This document shows, one piece after another, positions 5,180 to 7,742 of a stretch of DNA of 7,742 nt. Position numbers and translations under genes: made by a program. Origin of the DNA: Clostridiales bacterium (GTDB taxonomy: Bacteria > Bacillota > Clostridia > Saccharofermentanales > Saccharofermentanaceae); contig JAGAFH010000036.1 in NCBI GenBank assembly GCA_017612755.1, positions 1 to 7,742 on the forward strand, given 5' to 3'. The number at the start of each line of letters is the position of its first letter. The stretch's first letter is position 1. The notes under the pieces were generated by a model. The model did no database searches. It had not been told where the DNA came from and saw only the letters and a program-made list of their open reading frames with translations.

Positions 5180-6783
5180 TATCTGACCCTTTTCATCCTA
5201 AACCAGAAAGAGACCATGGAACCGTCGCTCACCGCTCCGTACTTCGCCTTATGAAGCTTAAGGATGCTCCTTGAGATGGCAAGTCCCATGCCGCTGCTTC
5301 CGATCCTGTCTGTCCTGGAATTGTCCTTCTTGTAGAAAGCATCCCATACCTTTTTAAGCTCACTGTTGCTTATGGGTTCACCGTCATTGGAGACCATGAA
5401 GGTAACATATCTGTCGTTACCCATAAGCTTTATCCTTACCTTGGTATCTGCATACTTCACCGCATTTGATATGAAGTTGCCCATAACCGTCCTGATCATC
5501 TCAAGATCAGCATTTACCACGTAAGAACCCTTCCTGTCATCCTTTATGATGGCCACATCAAGGCCTCTTTCCGTTATCACGGGCTTCATCTGATTATAGA
5601 CCGAGGTTGCCAGTGAAGCCAGTTCCACATCTTCCAGGTTCAGTTTCTGTTCTCCTGAATCCATCTTCTGTATGCTGAGAAGTTCTGTGACCATCTTGTC
5701 CATGTTATGAACTTCCTGATTAAGCTTCTCGGAATACTCATGACGGTCTTCCTCATCAATATATTCCCAGTTCTCCACATATGCCTGTGTAACGGCCAGG
5801 GGGGTCTTAAGGTCGTGGGCGATACTCCTTGTCAGGTCACGGCTTCGAAGTTCCAGATCCATACGGTTGCGGTAGAGTCTTCTCATAAACAGGATAACGA
5901 GGATCTCTATAACAGCCAGGGCAATAAAACAAGTTACATATACCGGGATATGGTCAAGGAAGGCTATCTGCAGAGGGTGATATAAATAGACGGCATATGA
6001 TTCTGCCGGATGATCAGAATCCCGGCCTGTAGCATCGTAGACTACATAATAAGAAGTGATGAGGCTTTTCTCCGTCTTCCCGAACCTCGGGTCGGTCTCA
6101 GGATCGGAAAGGAGACCGTCAAGAAGCTTTTCCGCCTCGGAATTAAGTCTCTCATCCTCTCTTGAACCGGCCATCCTGGAATATCTTACATCACATCCCT
6201 CATCGCCTAACCATTCGGAGACATCCATCTCATTCCCACCGGTACCGTACTCATTTCCCGGGATCTTATATTCATATTCAGTAATATCAAAACCCGATGC
6301 ATTTCTGTATTCCAAAGTACCGTCATAGATAAAGACATTATCGCAGGTTCCACTAATTGATGTATGCCAGATATAATCATCTGTTTCACCGATCTCAAGA
6401 GGCTCATCCGTGAAAAAGATCCTGGTATTCTCCAGATATCCGGAATCAGAATCATGTCTGTACACAGAGACGAAATCCCTGGGCTCAAAGACCCTTCCGT
6501 CACCCAGGATCAGTCTGTCATATACGCCCACATGTTCGTAATTCCATAACAGATCGTTATAACGCCAATGGCTGCAGTAGGTGTCCAATATCAATTCATC
6601 ATAGGTATAACTGCTATTCCCCATATAGGGACGGTCAACCCACCAGTGAAAAGATATCTCATCCATCTTGTCATTCATTATCTTCGCGGCGCAGACATAT
6701 GTGTAGAAGCCTCCACCAAGAAGGAATGCCACCAGTATCAATGACGTAAATGCTATAGTGATCCTTGTATAATGCTTTTTCAT
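5179..6783 (-). CDS. Sensor histidine kinase with large unclassified extracytoplasmic domain
   Basis: This membrane kinase phosphorylates itself on His and passes the phosphate to the adjacent response regulator. The 534 residues comprise a short cytoplasmic tail, a membrane helix (about 8-31), an extracytoplasmic domain of about 245 residues (32-277), a second helix (about 279-300), the dimerisation/His domain and the ATPase domain. The H-box is SIAHDLKTPLA with His323; HDxxT is the pattern also needed for phosphatase activity. The N-box is NFISNAVKYA (436-445), the G1-like motif VSNDGEPI (464-471), the F-box FYKKDNSR (483-490), and the G2-box GSSGMGLAIS (495-504). Only about 20 residues separate the second helix from the H-box region, so there is no HAMP linker. 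The sensor part is acidic and rich in Tyr and Trp, has three cysteines (70, 147, 197), and matches no sensor family I recognise. GAGGAG lies before the ATG. It is the first gene of the minus-strand operon. Confidence 0.93.
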   Translation of the reverse strand: MKKHYTRITIAFTSLILVAFLLGGGFYTYVCAAKIMNDKMDEISFHWWVDRPYMGNSSYTYDELILDTYCSHWRYNDLLWNYEHVGVYDRLILGDGRVFEPRDFVSVYRHDSDSGYLENTRIFFTDEPLEIGETDDYIWHTSISGTCDNVFIYDGTLEYRNASGFDITEYEYKIPGNEYGTGGNEMDVSEWLGDEGCDVRYSRMAGSREDERLNSEAEKLLDGLLSDPETDPRFGKTEKSLITSYYVVYDATGRDSDHPAESYAVYLYHPLQIAFLDHIPVYVTCFIALAVIEILVILFMRRLYRNRMDLELRSRDLTRSIAHDLKTPLAVTQAYVENWEYIDEEDRHEYSEKLNQEVHNMDKMVTELLSIQKMDSGEQKLNLEDVELASLATSVYNQMKPVITERGLDVAIIKDDRKGSYVVNADLEMIRTVMGNFISNAVKYADTKVRIKLMGNDRYVTFMVSNDGEPISNSELKKVWDAFYKKDNSRTDRIGSSGMGLAISRSILKLHKAKYGAVSDGSMVSFWFRMKRVR

Positions 6784-6809
6784 CTCACACTCTCCTCATG
6801 TATTTTATC

Positions 6810-6837
6810 GTTTTATGAGGTGAGTTTAAATAACCAA
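6810..6837 (-). promoter_or_regulatory. Tentative promoter of the two-component operon
   Basis: On the minus strand TTGGTT (6837-6832) and TAAAAC (6815-6810) are 16 bases apart; both match consensus poorly, as is common for activator-dependent promoters. A start near 6803 leaves a leader of about 20 bases with GAGGAG at 6797-6792. A stronger-looking TAAAAT (6807-6802) would start transcription on top of the ribosome site and is less likely. Confidence 0.35.
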
Positions 6838-6839
6838 TG

Positions 6840-6856
6840 TGTACTCTTTATGTACT
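6840..6856 (-). promoter_or_regulatory. Direct repeat AGTACA-N5-AGTACA, candidate response-regulator binding site
   Basis: Two identical hexamers (6856-6851 and 6845-6840 on the minus strand) start exactly 11 bases apart, one helical turn, and lie just upstream of the tentative -35 of the kinase gene. OmpR/PhoB-family dimers bind head-to-tail half-sites with this spacing, and a position abutting -35 suits an activator. The link to the adjacent regulator is inferred from geometry only. Confidence 0.45.
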
Positions 6857-6861
6857 TTCAG

Positions 6862-6902
6862 AAAAAACAGAGGCTCCGGGGAAAAATGTCCCCGGAGCCC
6901 TG
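6862..6902 (-). terminator. Rho-independent terminator after the aldo/keto reductase
   Basis: An 11-bp perfect GC-rich stem, GGCTCCGGGGA (6872-6882) pairing with TCCCCGGAGCC (6889-6899), has a six-base loop. A further three pairs (6868-6870 with 6900-6902) extend it past one bulged base. On the minus strand it is followed at once by six T (6867-6862). It lies about 30 bases past the reductase stop and insulates the two-component operon from that gene. Confidence 0.92.
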
Positions 6903-6932
6903 CCTTCAAGGAAAATATTATGAATAAAAAAG

Positions 6933-7742
6933 TTACCGTGATAACTCATCTATCTTCTTTAGCTCTTCGGAACTGAAGATGATATTCCTAACCGCCTTAA
7001 GGTTAGTCTTTATCTGTTCAGGTTTTGATGCTCCTACGATAACAGAGGTTACGATTTCATCCTGTAAAAGCCAGGCAAGGGCCATCTCAGCTAATGTCTG
7101 TCCCCTCTCCTTAGCAATCTCATTTAAAGCCTTAAGTCTTTCCAGGTTCTTTCCTGTCACCTGCTCTTCGTGAAGAAACCTGCCGTCTGTCTTAATGCGG
7201 CTGTCGGAAGGAATGCCGTTAAAATATCTGTCTGTAAGCATTCCCTGGGCCAGGGGCGAATAACAGATAAGTCCCTTCTTCACTTTTTTCACAGCATCTT
7301 TAAGACCGTTCTCCTCAACAGTCCTGTTTAGGACGTTGTAGCAGTTCTGGGCCAGGACAAAAGGTACATTTCTGTCATTTAAGATGTCTGCTGCTCTCGT
7401 GAGCGTAGGGCCATCGTAGTTTGAAAGGCCCACATAAAGCGCCTTACCGCTTCTGACGATATGCTCCAGTGCTCCCATAGTCTCCTCAAGAGGCGTATCA
7501 GGATCCATCCGGTGGTGGTAGAAGATATCCACATAATCAATGCCCATCCTCTTTAAGGACTGGTCCAGACTGGCAATAAGATATTTCCTGCTGCCGAAGT
7601 CACCATAAGGTCCCGGCCACATGGTATATCCGGCTTTTGTGGATATGATCATCTCATCCCTGTAAGAAGACATCTCCTCCCTTAAGATCTTTCCAAAATT
7701 GATCTAGGCACTTCCGGGACCGGGGCCGTAGTTATTGGCCAG
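6933..7742 (-). pseudogene. Aldo/keto reductase of the YghZ/GPR type, interrupted by an in-frame TAG; 5' end outside window
   Basis: Members of this family reduce aldehydes such as L-glyceraldehyde 3-phosphate or methylglyoxal with NADPH. Reading inward from the right edge gives LANNYGPGPGSA, then TAG (7706-7704), then INFGKILREEM continuing in the same frame to the TAA at 6935-6933. Compared from memory with E. coli YghZ (346 aa; DLANNYGPPPGSAEENFG), the TAG falls where Glu is usual, one base from GAG. Catalytic Tyr (NNYG) lies before the stop, catalytic Lys (STKAGY) and His (FYHHR) after it; the catalytic Asp would be one codon beyond the edge. The C-terminal part is well preserved, including SPLAQGMLTDRYFNG and the NADPH-binding VGASKPEQI. 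A restart at ATG 7673 would give 246 residues without Asp and Tyr, and its GGAGG is only two bases from the ATG. The intact remainder suggests a recent mutation, a sequence error or readthrough. The terminator downstream is intact. Confidence 0.8.

Noticed and set aside
6933..7673. Intact shorter aldo/keto reductase starting at ATG 7673
   Set aside because: The conserved family sequence continues in frame upstream through the TAG, the shorter product lacks catalytic Asp and Tyr, and GGAGG is only two bases from this ATG.

Overview
The window looks like chromosomal DNA from an anaerobic Firmicute, most likely a Lachnospiraceae-type clostridium. The grounds are strong GGAGG ribosome sites, frequent AGA/AGG and ATA codons, A/T-rich promoters in moderately GC coding DNA, a flavin-reductase/rubredoxin fusion typical of anaerobes, and an atypical YidC of a kind I associate with gut Clostridia. 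This is inference from protein and codon style; there is no rRNA or other marker gene.

Layout from left to right. (1) At 1-318, on the minus strand, is the 5' end of a YidC/Oxa1-family membrane insertase with a TTG start; it runs off the left edge. (2) A divergent A/T-rich promoter region (319-448) separates it from (3) a two-gene plus-strand operon at 449-2823. This encodes a LuxE-family acyl-protein synthetase and a LuxC-family acyl-CoA reductase that overlap by ATGA. Together they resemble the fatty-acid reductase core of bacterial bioluminescence, but no luciferase gene is present here. (4) Ten bases further on, and convergent with luxC, begins a minus-strand block (6783 down to 2834): histidine kinase, OmpR-type response regulator, RelA/SpoT-domain nucleotide synthetase, then flavin reductase-rubredoxin (Hrb-like). 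Kinase and regulator overlap by one base, and the synthetase follows 13 nt later with its ribosome site touching the regulator's stop. The Hrb-like gene follows after 44 nt and probably also has its own promoter. (5) Upstream of the kinase lie a direct repeat with an 11-bp period (a candidate response-regulator site) and a strong terminator. (6) The terminator ends a minus-strand aldo/keto reductase of the YghZ/GPR type, which enters from the right edge and is interrupted by an in-frame TAG eight codons after its catalytic Tyr.

How the parts may work together (inference): the LuxE-LuxC pair should turn a fatty or other carboxylic acid into an aldehyde using ATP and NAD(P)H. The kinase/regulator pair senses an unknown extracytoplasmic signal and is co-transcribed with an alarmone-type synthetase, which would link an envelope signal to (p)ppGpp-like signalling. 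The Hrb-like protein belongs to electron transfer for oxygen or NO defence. The luxE and Hrb promoters share an 18-base element with dyad symmetry over their extended -10 boxes, so the two convergent units might be co-regulated, although part of the likeness is simply promoter consensus. No tRNA, rRNA, CRISPR array or insertion sequence was seen.
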